Source of the DNA: an uncultured Bacteriovoracaceae bacterium | Lineage (GTDB): Bacteria > Bdellovibrionota > Bacteriovoracia > Bacteriovoracales > Bacteriovoracaceae | Assembly: GCA_938034385.1 (NCBI GenBank) | Contig: CALHLC010000017.1 | Span: 1-64,000 of the forward strand | DNA: 64,000 bases | Reading direction: 5' to 3' | Shown here: positions 34,888 to 44,095 of the stretch, piece by piece | Layout of the letters: the number at the start of each line of letters is the position of its first letter | Position numbering within the stretch: the stretch's first letter is position 1 | The notes under the pieces: model-generated | What the model was told of the DNA's origin: nothing | Databases searched by the model: none | Seen by the model: the letters and a program-made list of their open reading frames with translations, nothing else | Made by a program: the position numbers and the translations under genes

Positions 34888-35625
34888 AACCCCCTAATTT
34901 TAATTCCTGCTCGTTACGAATCTTCAAGGTTGCCTGGCAAGCCATTGAAATTGATTGCTGGTAAATCATTAATTCAAAGAGTTTATGAAAACTTAGCTCA
35001 ATCTGACATTGATGTGTTTATTATTACAGATAGTCAAAAAATTGAAGATCATTTAAAGGGATTTAATGCAGAAGTTTTAAGGGTAGATGATGAAACAAAA
35101 AATGGAACAGAAAGAATTTATTTAGCCTATAAAAGATATTTTGACTCAGAAGATAAAAGTAAAACTTATGATTTTATAATCAATGTCCAAGGAGATGAAC
35201 CTCTCTTAACGATTAAATTAATTAATCAATTAATTAGCTTCCATAAAAATAGACCTGAGTTTGATATTGCTACGGTATATAGAGAAAATTCAGATAATGA
35301 ATTATTTAATGATCTCAATACAGTAAAGGTAGTTACGAATCCAGATGGGTCGTGTCATTACTTTTCAAGATCGCCTATTCCGGCTGGAAGTAAAGTTTGG
35401 AAACAACATATAGGAATATATTCTTATAAGGTGAAAGCCTTGGAGGAATATTGCAATGCTCCATTGAGTGAGCTCTCCGAACAAGAGAATTTAGAGCAAT
35501 TAAAAGCACTTGATTTAGGGATGAAAATAGGAGCGATTATGACTAAAGAAGAATTAATTGGAGTAGATGTTCAGGAGGATATCTTCAGGGTAGAGTCTTA
35601 CTTGAAAGATAAAGGGTTAAAATGA
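34885..35625 (+). CDS. kdsB: CMP-KDO synthetase KdsB
   Basis: The enzyme activates 3-deoxy-D-manno-octulosonate with CTP for addition to lipid A. The 246-residue protein has the nucleotide-binding IPARYESSRLPGKPL, TDSQKI, NGTERI, the NVQGDEPL metal motif and YFSRSPIPAG, followed by HIGIYSYK. The start is GTG at 34885. It heads a four-gene operon; kdsB overlaps pyrG by 4 bases, pyrG overlaps kdsA by 8, kdsA overlaps kdsC by 4. Confidence 0.95.
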   Translation: MNPLILIPARYESSRLPGKPLKLIAGKSLIQRVYENLAQSDIDVFIITDSQKIEDHLKGFNAEVLRVDDETKNGTERIYLAYKRYFDSEDKSKTYDFIINVQGDEPLLTIKLINQLISFHKNRPEFDIATVYRENSDNELFNDLNTVKVVTNPDGSCHYFSRSPIPAGSKVWKQHIGIYSYKVKALEEYCNAPLSELSEQENLEQLKALDLGMKIGAIMTKEELIGVDVQEDIFRVESYLKDKGLK

Positions 35626-37241
35626 ATAAAAAAAATAAGAAATATATTTTTGTTACAGGTGGTGTTGCCAGTTCTTTGGGAAAAGGATTAGCCGCTGCAA
35701 GTATAGCCAGTCTACTTGAAAGACGTGGGGTTGGTATTAATCTTTTAAAAATGGATCCCTATATAAATGTTGATCCAGGTACAATGAGTCCAACTCAACA
35801 TGGAGAAGTTTTTGTTACAGATGATGGAGCAGAAACTGATTTAGATTTAGGACATTATGAGAGGTTTACAAGTTTAACTCTTTCTAAGAGAAATAACTTC
35901 ACAACAGGGCAAGTTTATTTGCAGGTTATTGAAAATGAAAGAGAAGGACGTTACCTAGGAAAAACTGTTCAAGTCGTTCCACATATTACTGATGAAATAA
36001 AAAGACGGATTCATCTAGCAGCACAAGATTGTGAGTTACTTATTGGAGAAATAGGTGGAACTGTTGGAGATATTGAATCTCAACCATTTCTTGAAGCTAT
36101 TAGACAATTTTCTCATGACGTTGGTGCAGAAAATGTATTATTTGTTCATCTTGTTTTAGTGCCATATTTAAATGCTGCTGGAGAATTAAAAACAAAACCT
36201 GCTCAGCATTCTGTTAAAGAGCTAAGATCTCTAGGACTTAGTCCTCACATTATTATTTTAAGATCAGAGCAACCAATAGATAAGGATATCTCTGATAAGA
36301 TCTCACTATTTTGTAATGTTTCTAAAGACAATGTTTTTAAATCAATGGATCAGGATTTGATCTATAAAGTTCCTTTATCATTTCATGAACAAGGATTAGA
36401 TCAAAAGATCACAGAACATTTAGGAATGTGGACTAAAGATCCAGACATAAGTTCATTAAAGGAAGTTATACACAATGCTGAAAATCCTACAGACGAAGTA
36501 AATATTGGAATCATTGGTAAATACACAGAGCTTATTGAATCTTACAAATCTCTTGATGAGGCACTTCAACATGCTGCCTTTTCTAACAAAGTAAAATTGA
36601 ATCTTATCTATGTTGATGCTCAAGACCTTGAAGCTAAAAATGATTATTCAATTTTAGAAAATATACATGGAATTTTAGTTCCAGGTGGTTTTGGAGAAAG
36701 AGGAACTGAAGGAAAGATAGATGCTATTAAGTTTGCAAGAGAAAACGATATTCCATATTTTGGAATTTGTTTAGGAATGCAGCTTGCGATTATAGAGTTT
36801 GCTAGAAATGTTGCAGGGATAAAAGATGCAACTAGTGAGGAGTTTTCTCAAAAAGGTAGTCCAGTGATTCATTATATGAAAGGGCAAACCAAAGATGGTA
36901 AAAAAGGTGGCTCTATGAGATTAGGTGCTTATGATTGCCAGATTAAAAAAGAAACTTTAGGAGCTAAAATTTATAAGAGCACTCATATTAGTGAGAGGCA
37001 TAGACATAGATTGGAAGTAAACAATGCATATGTTGATTCCTTAATCACTAGTGGGATGGAAGTATCGGGAATCAATAAAGAATTAGACTTAGTAGAAATC
37101 ATTGAGATTCCAAAGCATCCTTACTTTATAGCTTGTCAGTATCATCCTGAATTTAAGTCAAAGCCAGATAAAACTCATCCTTTGTTTTATGAATTCATTA
37201 GTGCTTCTAGAAAATTTAAGTCTGGAGAGTTAAGTGTCTAA
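35622..37241 (+). CDS. pyrG: CTP synthase PyrG
   Basis: The enzyme makes CTP from UTP, ATP and glutamine. At 539 residues it is of usual length, with the N-terminal synthetase domain (FVTGGVASSLGKGLAAAS, MDPYINVDPGTMSPTQHGEVFVTDDG, EIGGTVGDIE) and C-terminal class I glutaminase (LVPGGFGERG, FGICLGMQ with the nucleophile Cys, CQYHPEF). It starts inside the kdsB stop (ATGA). Its position between kdsB and kdsA supplies CTP where CMP-KDO is made; the order kdsB-pyrG-kdsA also occurs in other Gram-negative bacteria. Confidence 0.97.
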   Translation: MNKKNKKYIFVTGGVASSLGKGLAAASIASLLERRGVGINLLKMDPYINVDPGTMSPTQHGEVFVTDDGAETDLDLGHYERFTSLTLSKRNNFTTGQVYLQVIENEREGRYLGKTVQVVPHITDEIKRRIHLAAQDCELLIGEIGGTVGDIESQPFLEAIRQFSHDVGAENVLFVHLVLVPYLNAAGELKTKPAQHSVKELRSLGLSPHIIILRSEQPIDKDISDKISLFCNVSKDNVFKSMDQDLIYKVPLSFHEQGLDQKITEHLGMWTKDPDISSLKEVIHNAENPTDEVNIGIIGKYTELIESYKSLDEALQHAAFSNKVKLNLIYVDAQDLEAKNDYSILENIHGILVPGGFGERGTEGKIDAIKFARENDIPYFGICLGMQLAIIEFARNVAGIKDATSEEFSQKGSPVIHYMKGQTKDGKKGGSMRLGAYDCQIKKETLGAKIYKSTHISERHRHRLEVNNAYVDSLITSGMEVSGINKELDLVEIIEIPKHPYFIACQYHPEFKSKPDKTHPLFYEFISASRKFKSGELSV

Positions 37242-38031
37242 GTTTCCAGTATTTTTAGGGCCATGTGTTTTAGAGAGTTTAGAACTTGCCAAAACTGTAG
37301 CCGAATTTTTAAAAGAAAACGTCGATAATAATCAATATGATCTACATTTCAAAGGAAGTTTTGATAAGGCAAATAGAAGTAGTATTGATTCATATAGAGG
37401 ACCTGGTCTTGATGAAGGTCTAAAAATTTTAGAATATATTGCGAAAGAATTTGAGTTAAAGACAATTACAGATTATCACCATCCAGATCAAGCTCTAGCC
37501 GTTTCAGAAGTTGTAGATGTTTTACAGGTGCCGGCTTTCTTATCAAGACAAACAGACATGGTTGTTGAGGGAGCCAAGGCTTGCAAGAAAAATAATTCTA
37601 AATTAAAGGTGAAGAAAGGTCAGTTCTTATCACCAGAGGATACAAAAAATATAGTAGAAAAGGTAACAACGATCATTCCAGCCAATCAAATGTATTTAAC
37701 TGAGCGAGGAACTAGCTTTGGTTACAATTCCTTAGTTGTCGATATGACATCTTTTGCAATAATGAAAAGTTATGGAGTTGAAGTCATTCACGATGCAACT
37801 CATTGCCTTCAAAGACCAGGAGGTCTTGGGAAGAGTACTGGAGGGAGAAGAGAGTTTCTTATGCCTCTAGCAAAAGCCGCAATTGCAGCTGGTGCAGATG
37901 GATTGTTTTTAGAAGTACATCCTAATCCATCAAAGGCCTTAAGCGACTCGACTACTCAACTGGAATTATCTAAACTTCCAAATGTCCTCAATAAACTTAT
38001 GACTCTGAAAAAATGTGTGGATAATTTATGA
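37234..38031 (+). CDS. kdsA: KDO-8-phosphate synthase KdsA
   Basis: The enzyme condenses phosphoenolpyruvate with arabinose-5-phosphate. The 265-residue barrel has LGPCVLES, FKGSFDKANRSSIDSYRGPG, ITDYHHPDQA, VPAFLSRQTD, ERGTSFGYNSLVVDM, DATHCLQRPGG and EVHPNPSKALSD. The cysteine in GPC, where metal-free enzymes have Asn, marks the metal-dependent class. The start is GTG at 37234, overlapping the pyrG end by 8 bases. It belongs to the same superfamily as the DAHP synthase at 6386. Confidence 0.96.
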   Translation: MSKFPVFLGPCVLESLELAKTVAEFLKENVDNNQYDLHFKGSFDKANRSSIDSYRGPGLDEGLKILEYIAKEFELKTITDYHHPDQALAVSEVVDVLQVPAFLSRQTDMVVEGAKACKKNNSKLKVKKGQFLSPEDTKNIVEKVTTIIPANQMYLTERGTSFGYNSLVVDMTSFAIMKSYGVEVIHDATHCLQRPGGLGKSTGGRREFLMPLAKAAIAAGADGLFLEVHPNPSKALSDSTTQLELSKLPNVLNKLMTLKKCVDNL

Positions 38032-38567
38032 TCAATTTACGAGATGTTGCAAAAAAATATGAAGAGAAATTAAAAAAAATCAAAGTGGCGCTCTTTGATT
38101 GTGATGGCATCTTAACTGATGGAAGAGTTTTTTATCAAGGTTCAGAAATGGGCTTTAATAGATATTTTCACGTCTCTGATGGATATGGTTTTAGAGTTTT
38201 AATGAAATCAGGTATAGAAGTAGGAATTATTTCAGGAGGAGATTCTCTTGGTTTAAATAAACGATTAGACCTTTTAGGAATTAAGCTCAGATATCTTGGA
38301 AATGAAAATAAAAAGCAGGCCTATCTTGATATTAAGAATAAAACTGGAGCTCAAGATGATGAGATTTTATACGTAGGGGATGATCTTTTTGATATACCTC
38401 TTCTAAATGTTGTTGGATTTAGCGCAACGGTAAAACATGCTAGTCTTGAAGTTCAAGAGGCCAGTGACTATATTTGTAATAAACCTGGTGGCTTTGGAGC
38501 AGCAAGAGAAGTTATGGACTTAGTTCGATACGCTCAAGGAATATTTCCTGAACTTGAGGCTATTTAA
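38028..38567 (+). CDS. kdsC: KDO-8-phosphate phosphatase KdsC
   Basis: This HAD-superfamily phosphatase of 179 residues releases KDO from KDO-8-phosphate. Motif I is FDCDGILTDGR, motif II IISGGDS, and motif III/IV GDDLFDIPLL. It lacks a cap domain, as KdsC tetramers do. It overlaps kdsA by 4 bases (ATGA) and overlaps by 8 bases the end of the convergent cdd gene. With kdsA and kdsB it completes the route from arabinose-5-phosphate to CMP-KDO; the isomerase KdsD is not in this window. Confidence 0.94.
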   Translation: MINLRDVAKKYEEKLKKIKVALFDCDGILTDGRVFYQGSEMGFNRYFHVSDGYGFRVLMKSGIEVGIISGGDSLGLNKRLDLLGIKLRYLGNENKKQAYLDIKNKTGAQDDEILYVGDDLFDIPLLNVVGFSATVKHASLEVQEASDYICNKPGGFGAAREVMDLVRYAQGIFPELEAI

Positions 38568-38958
38568 AAAAATCAAAGCGATAGGGCATCATATCATTAA
38601 ATTTAAACTCTCGTTTTATCTCATTTGGATTAGCAAGATAGACAATAGTTTCATCATTTGAGAACTCACTTAAAGTTTGGAGACAAAGTCCGCATGGATA
38701 ATCACCATTTTCTCCACTTGTAACGATCATAATTGCTTCAATACATTGTTTTTTTAACTCTGAAATCCCTTTATAAATAGCGACCCTTTCAGCACAAATT
38801 GTTCCACCAAAGCTTCCATTTTCGATATTACATCCTGAGTATATATGATCAGAGTCTTTAAACTTAATAGCAGAGCCAACAGAGAAGTTTGAATATGGGC
38901 TATAGGAGTTTTCTCGTGCATCTCTAGCTTTTTCAAATAGGGTTTTTTTCAATTTCAT
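38560..38958 (-). CDS. cdd: Cytidine deaminase
   Basis: The zinc enzyme converts cytidine to uridine. The 132-residue homotetrameric-type protein has YSPYSNFSVGSAI, CNIENGSFGGTICAERVAI with the zinc Cys and catalytic Glu, and PCGLCLQTLSEF with the other two zinc cysteines. GGTGAG precedes the ATG on the minus strand. It is convergent with kdsC. Pyrimidine salvage would suit a cell that takes up nucleosides, but that is inference. Confidence 0.93.
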   Translation of the reverse strand: MKLKKTLFEKARDARENSYSPYSNFSVGSAIKFKDSDHIYSGCNIENGSFGGTICAERVAIYKGISELKKQCIEAIMIVTSGENGDYPCGLCLQTLSEFSNDETIVYLANPNEIKREFKFNDMMPYRFDFFK

Positions 38959-39100
38959 GGATTCTCACCATATCAGGAGAAGTACATAAGATCTAATGCT
39001 AAATAAAGTATGAAACTTTTATAGAGTATCTAAAATTAGCTCACTCTAATTCAGATGGTGAAGATCTTACATATCTGGCCTAATTATTAGTAAAATTGTC

Positions 39101-39115
39101 TATAATCCTGCTATG
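39101..39115 (+). promoter_or_regulatory. Candidate leaderless promoter -10 (perfect TATAAT)
   Basis: TATAAT at 39101-39106 ends six bases before the ATG at 39113. No ribosome binding site lies in between, so the transcript probably starts at the start codon. Confidence 0.6.
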
Positions 39116-41167
39116 AAAATTCTTTTAAACCTTATTTTAATGTCTCTCAGTTTTAATCTTATTGCTGATGACAAGCCTATCAATGATGCTATACGTGTTT
39201 ATTTTTCTGATAAAGGAGTGAGTTATTTCGAAGATAATTTACTAGATGTTGTCACTCAAAATATTGGAGTAGATCCAGGTTATTATGAGCAAACAAATTT
39301 TAAAACAAAATTTCATATTGGGGATCTTTATAAGAACCAAAGTGTTGGTGAAGGTCAAAGTCTAAATGAATTAAAGCGTAAGATGCTCGATAAATTGAAC
39401 AAAAGATTTTTAAGGTTAATGAACAAGAAAGCAACTATTGTAAATATAGATGAGATGGTATTTCAAGCAAGATGGGATAATGCAAGTTTGAAGGTATTTT
39501 CAAATTATAATAGCAAATATGATTTTAAGGAATCACAATACTTATTTTCTCTTAGTGCTATCATAGAGGCTTCAAATTTAAATTTTCATATGAAAGGTTT
39601 AAAGCTTAAAAATAAATATCTTTCTATTTATGATCAAAATTCATTAAATATATCTACAGATCTAGACTCAACTCCGTTGAAGTTTAAAGTGGAGATTGGA
39701 TTTTATAAAGAAGATGGCGTTTATAAAGTACAAGTATTAGATCCATTTTTAAATATTGCTGATATTTTTCTTAATTTAAATTATACGAATAATGTTCCTC
39801 TCGAATTAGTTCTACCAGATATTAAGGTGACTCTAGATGATGAAGAAATTTGGTTATATAAAAATGGAGCAGTTCTAGATACAGATGATTGGGATACAGC
39901 TCAGGCAAAAAAAGATACCCAAGAGTTAAAAGAACAATTATTAGTATTTCTTCCTAAGAAAATTGAAGATTATTTAGTGAAAGAATATCCTAAAACTGTT
40001 GCTGCTATCAAGACTGCAGTTCAAGAAGCCTTTGATGAATCAGCTCAGAAAATGATGGAAGAAAATATTAATGATGCTCTTTTTGTAGGATATAATGATA
40101 GTTCATTAATGGCTCCTCCTGGAGCAGATTTTGGTTATATGACTCATGATTGTTCTCAACAAGTTCCAAAAGTCGATGCTAATTCAGGAGAGTATGTTTT
40201 AGATGAAAATGGAAAAGTACAGTTTTTTGAAGCAGACACTGGTTTACAAGACTTAGAAACTGGTAATAAAGTTAGTCAGCTTTCTTTGTTACAAAGTGAT
40301 TTTGAAAAACAATCCACAGACTTCCAAACTTATTCTTCTTATTTATATGATGAGATCTTCCTTCAAAGAAGTAGTGATGAATATTCTGATTACTTTGATG
40401 AAAGTGAAAAACTAAGACTCATCTGTGGCTTTGAATGGGAGATTTCTTTAAGTGACTTAGGGAAGAAAAATGATTCTTTTTATATTGGATTTGATGGAAC
40501 AACAAATGATACTTTAAAAAAGTATGAACCATCAATTCTCGAAACTCCTTTTAAAGGACAAGGTTTTGCTGATTATAATAATAGTTTAATCGATGATTAT
40601 GATATTACCTTAAGTTTTGATATTGAGTTTTTTAATAGAATTATAGAAATGAGTTATAAAAGAGAGTACTTTAAAGTTTTTCCTATCAGTGACAATGAAG
40701 AAGATGGATTTGTGAATGTTAATCAATCTCCTAAACTGTACGTGAATGATGAGAATAAATTAATGATGACTCTTAATATTAGTTATCCTAGAAGTAACGT
40801 TGAAATGGGTAAGTTTAAAAAGTTTTTAATGAAGGCCTTTGTTCTTAAAGATTGGATTTTGCTAAAAATGAATGTGGAAGCACATTTTATATTAAATGAT
40901 GATGGTACTTATAGGCTAGAAATGGGAGCTTTAGAAAAGGGATCAGTCAAGCCAGATAAAGCAGGTTATAAGCTTTTTGGAAAAATTTTTAGTGGCAAAG
41001 TGACACCAAATATTCAAAGTGTGGTCAATGAAGTCATGGAAAAGATGAATGGGAAAATTTTATCTGCACAAATTCCAATTCCAAGTGAATTGGGTATTAT
41101 AAGTTTGAAACATAAGAAGATGTCTGTTGACAGAGCAGGTCGATTAATGTTTTACACAGAGTTATAG
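39113..41167 (+). CDS. Large exported protein (684 aa), unknown, possibly lipid-binding-protein-like
   Basis: The protein has a signal peptide (MKILLNLILMSLSFNLIA). It seems to have two related halves, each with long amphipathic beta stretches and a terminal helix: an N-terminal half to about residue 310 and a C-terminal half ending VNEVMEKMNGKILSAQIPIPSELG. Between them lies an acidic segment (about 340-430). The pattern vaguely resembles BPI/LBP-type tubular lipid-binding domains, but I cannot confirm this. Cysteines are few. The next genes, at 41185 and 41671, follow closely and may be co-transcribed. Confidence 0.8.
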   Translation: MKILLNLILMSLSFNLIADDKPINDAIRVYFSDKGVSYFEDNLLDVVTQNIGVDPGYYEQTNFKTKFHIGDLYKNQSVGEGQSLNELKRKMLDKLNKRFLRLMNKKATIVNIDEMVFQARWDNASLKVFSNYNSKYDFKESQYLFSLSAIIEASNLNFHMKGLKLKNKYLSIYDQNSLNISTDLDSTPLKFKVEIGFYKEDGVYKVQVLDPFLNIADIFLNLNYTNNVPLELVLPDIKVTLDDEEIWLYKNGAVLDTDDWDTAQAKKDTQELKEQLLVFLPKKIEDYLVKEYPKTVAAIKTAVQEAFDESAQKMMEENINDALFVGYNDSSLMAPPGADFGYMTHDCSQQVPKVDANSGEYVLDENGKVQFFEADTGLQDLETGNKVSQLSLLQSDFEKQSTDFQTYSSYLYDEIFLQRSSDEYSDYFDESEKLRLICGFEWEISLSDLGKKNDSFYIGFDGTTNDTLKKYEPSILETPFKGQGFADYNNSLIDDYDITLSFDIEFFNRIIEMSYKREYFKVFPISDNEEDGFVNVNQSPKLYVNDENKLMMTLNISYPRSNVEMGKFKKFLMKAFVLKDWILLKMNVEAHFILNDDGTYRLEMGALEKGSVKPDKAGYKLFGKIFSGKVTPNIQSVVNEVMEKMNGKILSAQIPIPSELGIISLKHKKMSVDRAGRLMFYTEL

Positions 41168-41184
41168 ATTTAAAGGAAACAATT

Positions 41185-41646
41185 ATGAAATACTTATCTC
41201 TTTTATTACTTTTAACAAACTTAGCTTTTGCTAACGAAATACTCATTCCTTCTTTGACTGTGAAAGGTTTAGATAGCTTCAAAGAAAGTAATATTTCAAC
41301 ATATCTTGTATCTGTAAAAGTAAATGCTTTCTCAAAGAAAAAAGTTATTAATGCTGTCATAAAAAAGACTGCTTCAAAAGTTATAAACACTAGTGATCTT
41401 GTTCTTGAAGGAGTAACTCTTCCAAGATCAACAGCAAAATCATATGCACCTAATTATATTCTTTTGGCCATTCATGCTCAAAGTGACCTGGCAATCAATA
41501 AAAATGTAAAAGCTCCTTTATTTGAAAAAGTAGTTAATTTAGATAAAGAAAATCAAGTTGCCCCTATACCTGCTAATAGAAAATTTAAAAAATTATTACT
41601 TTTACCCGTTTCAATTTTAGCTACTAATCCAGTTATTTCTTTATAA
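41185..41646 (+). CDS. Small exported protein, unknown
   Basis: The 153-residue protein starts at an ATG preceded by AAAGGAA and has a signal peptide (MKYLSLLLLLTNLAFA). The mature part is basic (many Lys) with no cysteines and a hydrophobic C-terminal stretch (KLLLLPVSILATNPVISL). It lies 17 bases after the 684-residue protein gene, which suggests an operon. No family recognised. Confidence 0.72.
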   Translation: MKYLSLLLLLTNLAFANEILIPSLTVKGLDSFKESNISTYLVSVKVNAFSKKKVINAVIKKTASKVINTSDLVLEGVTLPRSTAKSYAPNYILLAIHAQSDLAINKNVKAPLFEKVVNLDKENQVAPIPANRKFKKLLLLPVSILATNPVISL

Positions 41647-41658
41647 GAAAAATTACCT

Positions 41659-41673
41659 TATACTTTTTAAGTG
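41659..41673 (+). promoter_or_regulatory. Candidate leaderless promoter -10 for the HTTM gene
   Basis: TATACT at 41659-41664 ends six bases before the GTG at 41671. No Shine-Dalgarno is present. Confidence 0.5.
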
Positions 41674-43134
41674 TTTAGAAAATACTTTTATTTAGATATA
41701 AGGTCTTTGGCCTTGAGTCGAATTTTCATGGGTCTAGTAATACTTTATGATATCTTTCATAGAGTCCAAGTTGCTGATTTGTTTTACAGTGATAGTGGAG
41801 TATTGAGCCGAGACTACTTCTTGAAATATATGGCCCATCCTTGGTCATTTTCTTTATTGTTTTTTAATGGAACATTAACATTTTCTTATCTTTATTTTTT
41901 TGTATATTTCTTAATTACTTGCTTCTTTATAATAGGTTTTAAAACGAAGTTTATTACTATAATGCTATGGATTTTTACAGTTTCTCTTCACGATAGAAAT
42001 TGGTGGGTGCTAAATGCAGGAGATGATATATTACGAATATATTTATTGATTTGTATCTTCTTACCTATGGGTGCGATTTGGAGTGTTGATTCTCTTAAGG
42101 AAAATCGAGAGAAGATTATAAATTATTCCAGTCTTTGGAGTTTTGCTTTTTATTTTCAGATAGCAATTATATATTTTTCAACATTTTTCTATAAAGATTC
42201 ACCTGAGTGGCGAAGTGACTTTAGTGCTACTGAGTACGCTTTGGGCTTAGATACTTTTCTATCTTATTTTGGATCTTTTTTTAGAGAGGCCAGTACGATA
42301 TTACAAGGCCTAACATTATATTCCATTATCGGCGAAATTGTCTGCCCTGTATTATTAATGCTTGGATTCATTTTTTATAGTTACGCATTTATTCCCAAGA
42401 TTTTAGCTATTATATTTGGTCTCTCTTTTCATTGTGGACTCATTGTGATGATGACTCTTGGAGATTTCCCATTTTTTTGTGTTGCTTATTGGCTTGGACT
42501 ACTACCCAATGAATTTTGGGCCAAGATGTTTAAGAAATATCCTAAGCTTGTTTTTAAACAAGGTTTTTTCAGGAGATTTTCTTTTCTTAACTTTTTTGAA
42601 TTTAAGATTCATCTAAGCAAAAAAGTTACTAAATGTTTAAAGTGGGCAAGTAACCTTACTGCTTTAATATTTCTATTTAGTATCGTTCAGTGGAACCTTG
42701 CTGAATTTTATCCGAAAAAATTTGAAAAGCTTGAGTATCTAAGATGGCCTGCTAGAACCTTACATACTTTTCAGAAATGGAGTATGTTTGCACCTTTTCC
42801 ATATTCACATAACGAATGGCTTAGTATGCCGTCAGTATTTGAAGATGGAGAGACAAGAGATGTTATGGATTATGGTTACAAAGGTACAGATTCAAGACCC
42901 GATTTTAAAGTAGTTAATGGTGTGAACTCTTTAACCAAAAAATTTCTCTCAGTGATCTTTGAAGACAAAGAAGCATTAGAGCAGTTTGCATTCTATAATT
43001 GTAGAAGATTTAATAAAGATAAGAATAGAATGAAAAGCTTTAGTATCATTAGATATAGACAAGCAGTAACCCTTAAGGATATGGATATAGCTCCAGTTGA
43101 TAAAGAAAATGCTTGGAATCATGATTGTTATTAA
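41671..43134 (+). CDS. HTTM-domain membrane protein (vitamin K-dependent gamma-carboxylase-like)
   Basis: The 487-residue protein has many hydrophobic segments and the HTTM pattern: DIRSLALSRIFMGLVILYDIF near the N-terminus, FFIIGFKTKFITIMLWIFTVSLHDRNWWVLNAGDDILRIYLLICIFLPMG and WSFAFYFQIAIIYFSTFFYK. The family is named from homology to gamma-glutamyl carboxylase; function in bacteria is mostly unknown. The C-terminal 120 residues, after the last membrane segment, form a soluble part (WSMFAPFPYSHNEW onwards). The start is GTG at 41671, without a ribosome binding site. Confidence 0.87.
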   Translation: MFRKYFYLDIRSLALSRIFMGLVILYDIFHRVQVADLFYSDSGVLSRDYFLKYMAHPWSFSLLFFNGTLTFSYLYFFVYFLITCFFIIGFKTKFITIMLWIFTVSLHDRNWWVLNAGDDILRIYLLICIFLPMGAIWSVDSLKENREKIINYSSLWSFAFYFQIAIIYFSTFFYKDSPEWRSDFSATEYALGLDTFLSYFGSFFREASTILQGLTLYSIIGEIVCPVLLMLGFIFYSYAFIPKILAIIFGLSFHCGLIVMMTLGDFPFFCVAYWLGLLPNEFWAKMFKKYPKLVFKQGFFRRFSFLNFFEFKIHLSKKVTKCLKWASNLTALIFLFSIVQWNLAEFYPKKFEKLEYLRWPARTLHTFQKWSMFAPFPYSHNEWLSMPSVFEDGETRDVMDYGYKGTDSRPDFKVVNGVNSLTKKFLSVIFEDKEALEQFAFYNCRRFNKDKNRMKSFSIIRYRQAVTLKDMDIAPVDKENAWNHDCY

Positions 43135-43150
43135 GATATTAGTTTAAGAA

Positions 43151-43177
43151 AGTGGGAAGATATTCTTCCCACTTTTT
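43151..43177 (+). terminator. Bidirectional intrinsic terminator
   Basis: AGTGGGAAGA pairs with TCTTCCCACT around TAT, followed by TTTTT; on the minus strand it is followed by TTTCTT. It lies between the HTTM gene and the convergent OmpA-like gene. Confidence 0.85.
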
Positions 43178-43188
43178 ATAAAAGATAA

Positions 43189-43845
43189 TTACATTTTAGC
43201 TTTTTCAGCCTCAACTTCAGCAACTTCAATATCAATTTCAACTCTTCTATTTTGAGCTCTACCGTGAGTAGAAGTATTATCTGCTACTGGAGCATGTGGC
43301 CCTAGACCAGCTGTTGAAATTTGTGATGGGTTGACACCATTTTGAATAAGAACAGACCTAACTGAATTTGCTCTACTAGATGATAATTGCTCATTCCAAG
43401 ATAAAGTTCCTTGGCTATCAGTATGACCAGTTACTTGAATTGTATCATTTGGATATTGAGCTAAAATATTTGCAAGGTTTTGAATCTTACCCATTCCTGC
43501 TGCGTTGATAGATGCACTATTAGTAGCAAAAGAGATATCACCCTTAATTTTAGTTTTTAATTTTCCTTCTGGAGTTACTTCAGTTTCAGCAACTTGTTCT
43601 AATTCTTTTTTTCTTTTATCTAGAATTAATCCAACACCACCACCCAAAAGACCACCAACTCCAGCACCAATAAGTGTACCTTTAGTTTTACTTCCTTTTT
43701 TAGATAAGACAGTTCCTAATAAAGCTCCTGCAGCTGCACCGACACCAGCTCCAACTCCTGCCTTACTTGTTGTTCTTGTCCCATCTGGATTTGTTGCACA
43801 ACCTGCAAGTGTTAGCATAACGATTAAAGCAATAATTTTTTTCAT
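43189..43845 (-). CDS. OmpA-family lipoprotein with glycine zipper (YiaD-like)
   Basis: The 218-residue protein has lipobox LAGC (MKKIIALIVMLTLAGC), a glycine-zipper region near 30-75 (GVGAGVGAAAGALLG, GTLIGAGVGGLLGGGVG) and a C-terminal OmpA domain (about 95-210) with the peptidoglycan-binding signature TGHTDSQGTLSWNEQLSSSRANSV and NRRVEIDI. It tethers the outer membrane to peptidoglycan. AAGGAGAAAAT precedes the ATG on the minus strand. Monocistronic. Confidence 0.93.
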   Translation of the reverse strand: MKKIIALIVMLTLAGCATNPDGTRTTSKAGVGAGVGAAAGALLGTVLSKKGSKTKGTLIGAGVGGLLGGGVGLILDKRKKELEQVAETEVTPEGKLKTKIKGDISFATNSASINAAGMGKIQNLANILAQYPNDTIQVTGHTDSQGTLSWNEQLSSSRANSVRSVLIQNGVNPSQISTAGLGPHAPVADNTSTHGRAQNRRVEIDIEVAEVEAEKAKM

Positions 43846-44080
43846 ATTTTCTCCTTGTTAACCAGTTCATGATGAATGGATTAATACATTTCTCTTATTA
43901 TCGAGATCTGTCTTTTATTTTCAAGTAAATTTTATAACTGACAACTTAACTTGGAAGAGTCTCAATTCTGTCACCAATAAATTGAATTCTAGTTAGACCT
44001 TGTTGACAACTAATTTGGTAGGTTTTTACGTGAAAGTAGGTTCATCTTTACCTAGTTCTATTTGAAGTTAAGTTTTGGAA

Positions 44081-44095
44081 TAAAATAAAAAGGTG
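44081..44095 (+). promoter_or_regulatory. Candidate leaderless promoter -10 for the CXXCH lipoprotein gene
   Basis: TAAAAT at 44081-44086 ends six bases before the GTG at 44093. The 247 bases between this start and the divergent OmpA-like gene hold no gene that I can see. Confidence 0.45.
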
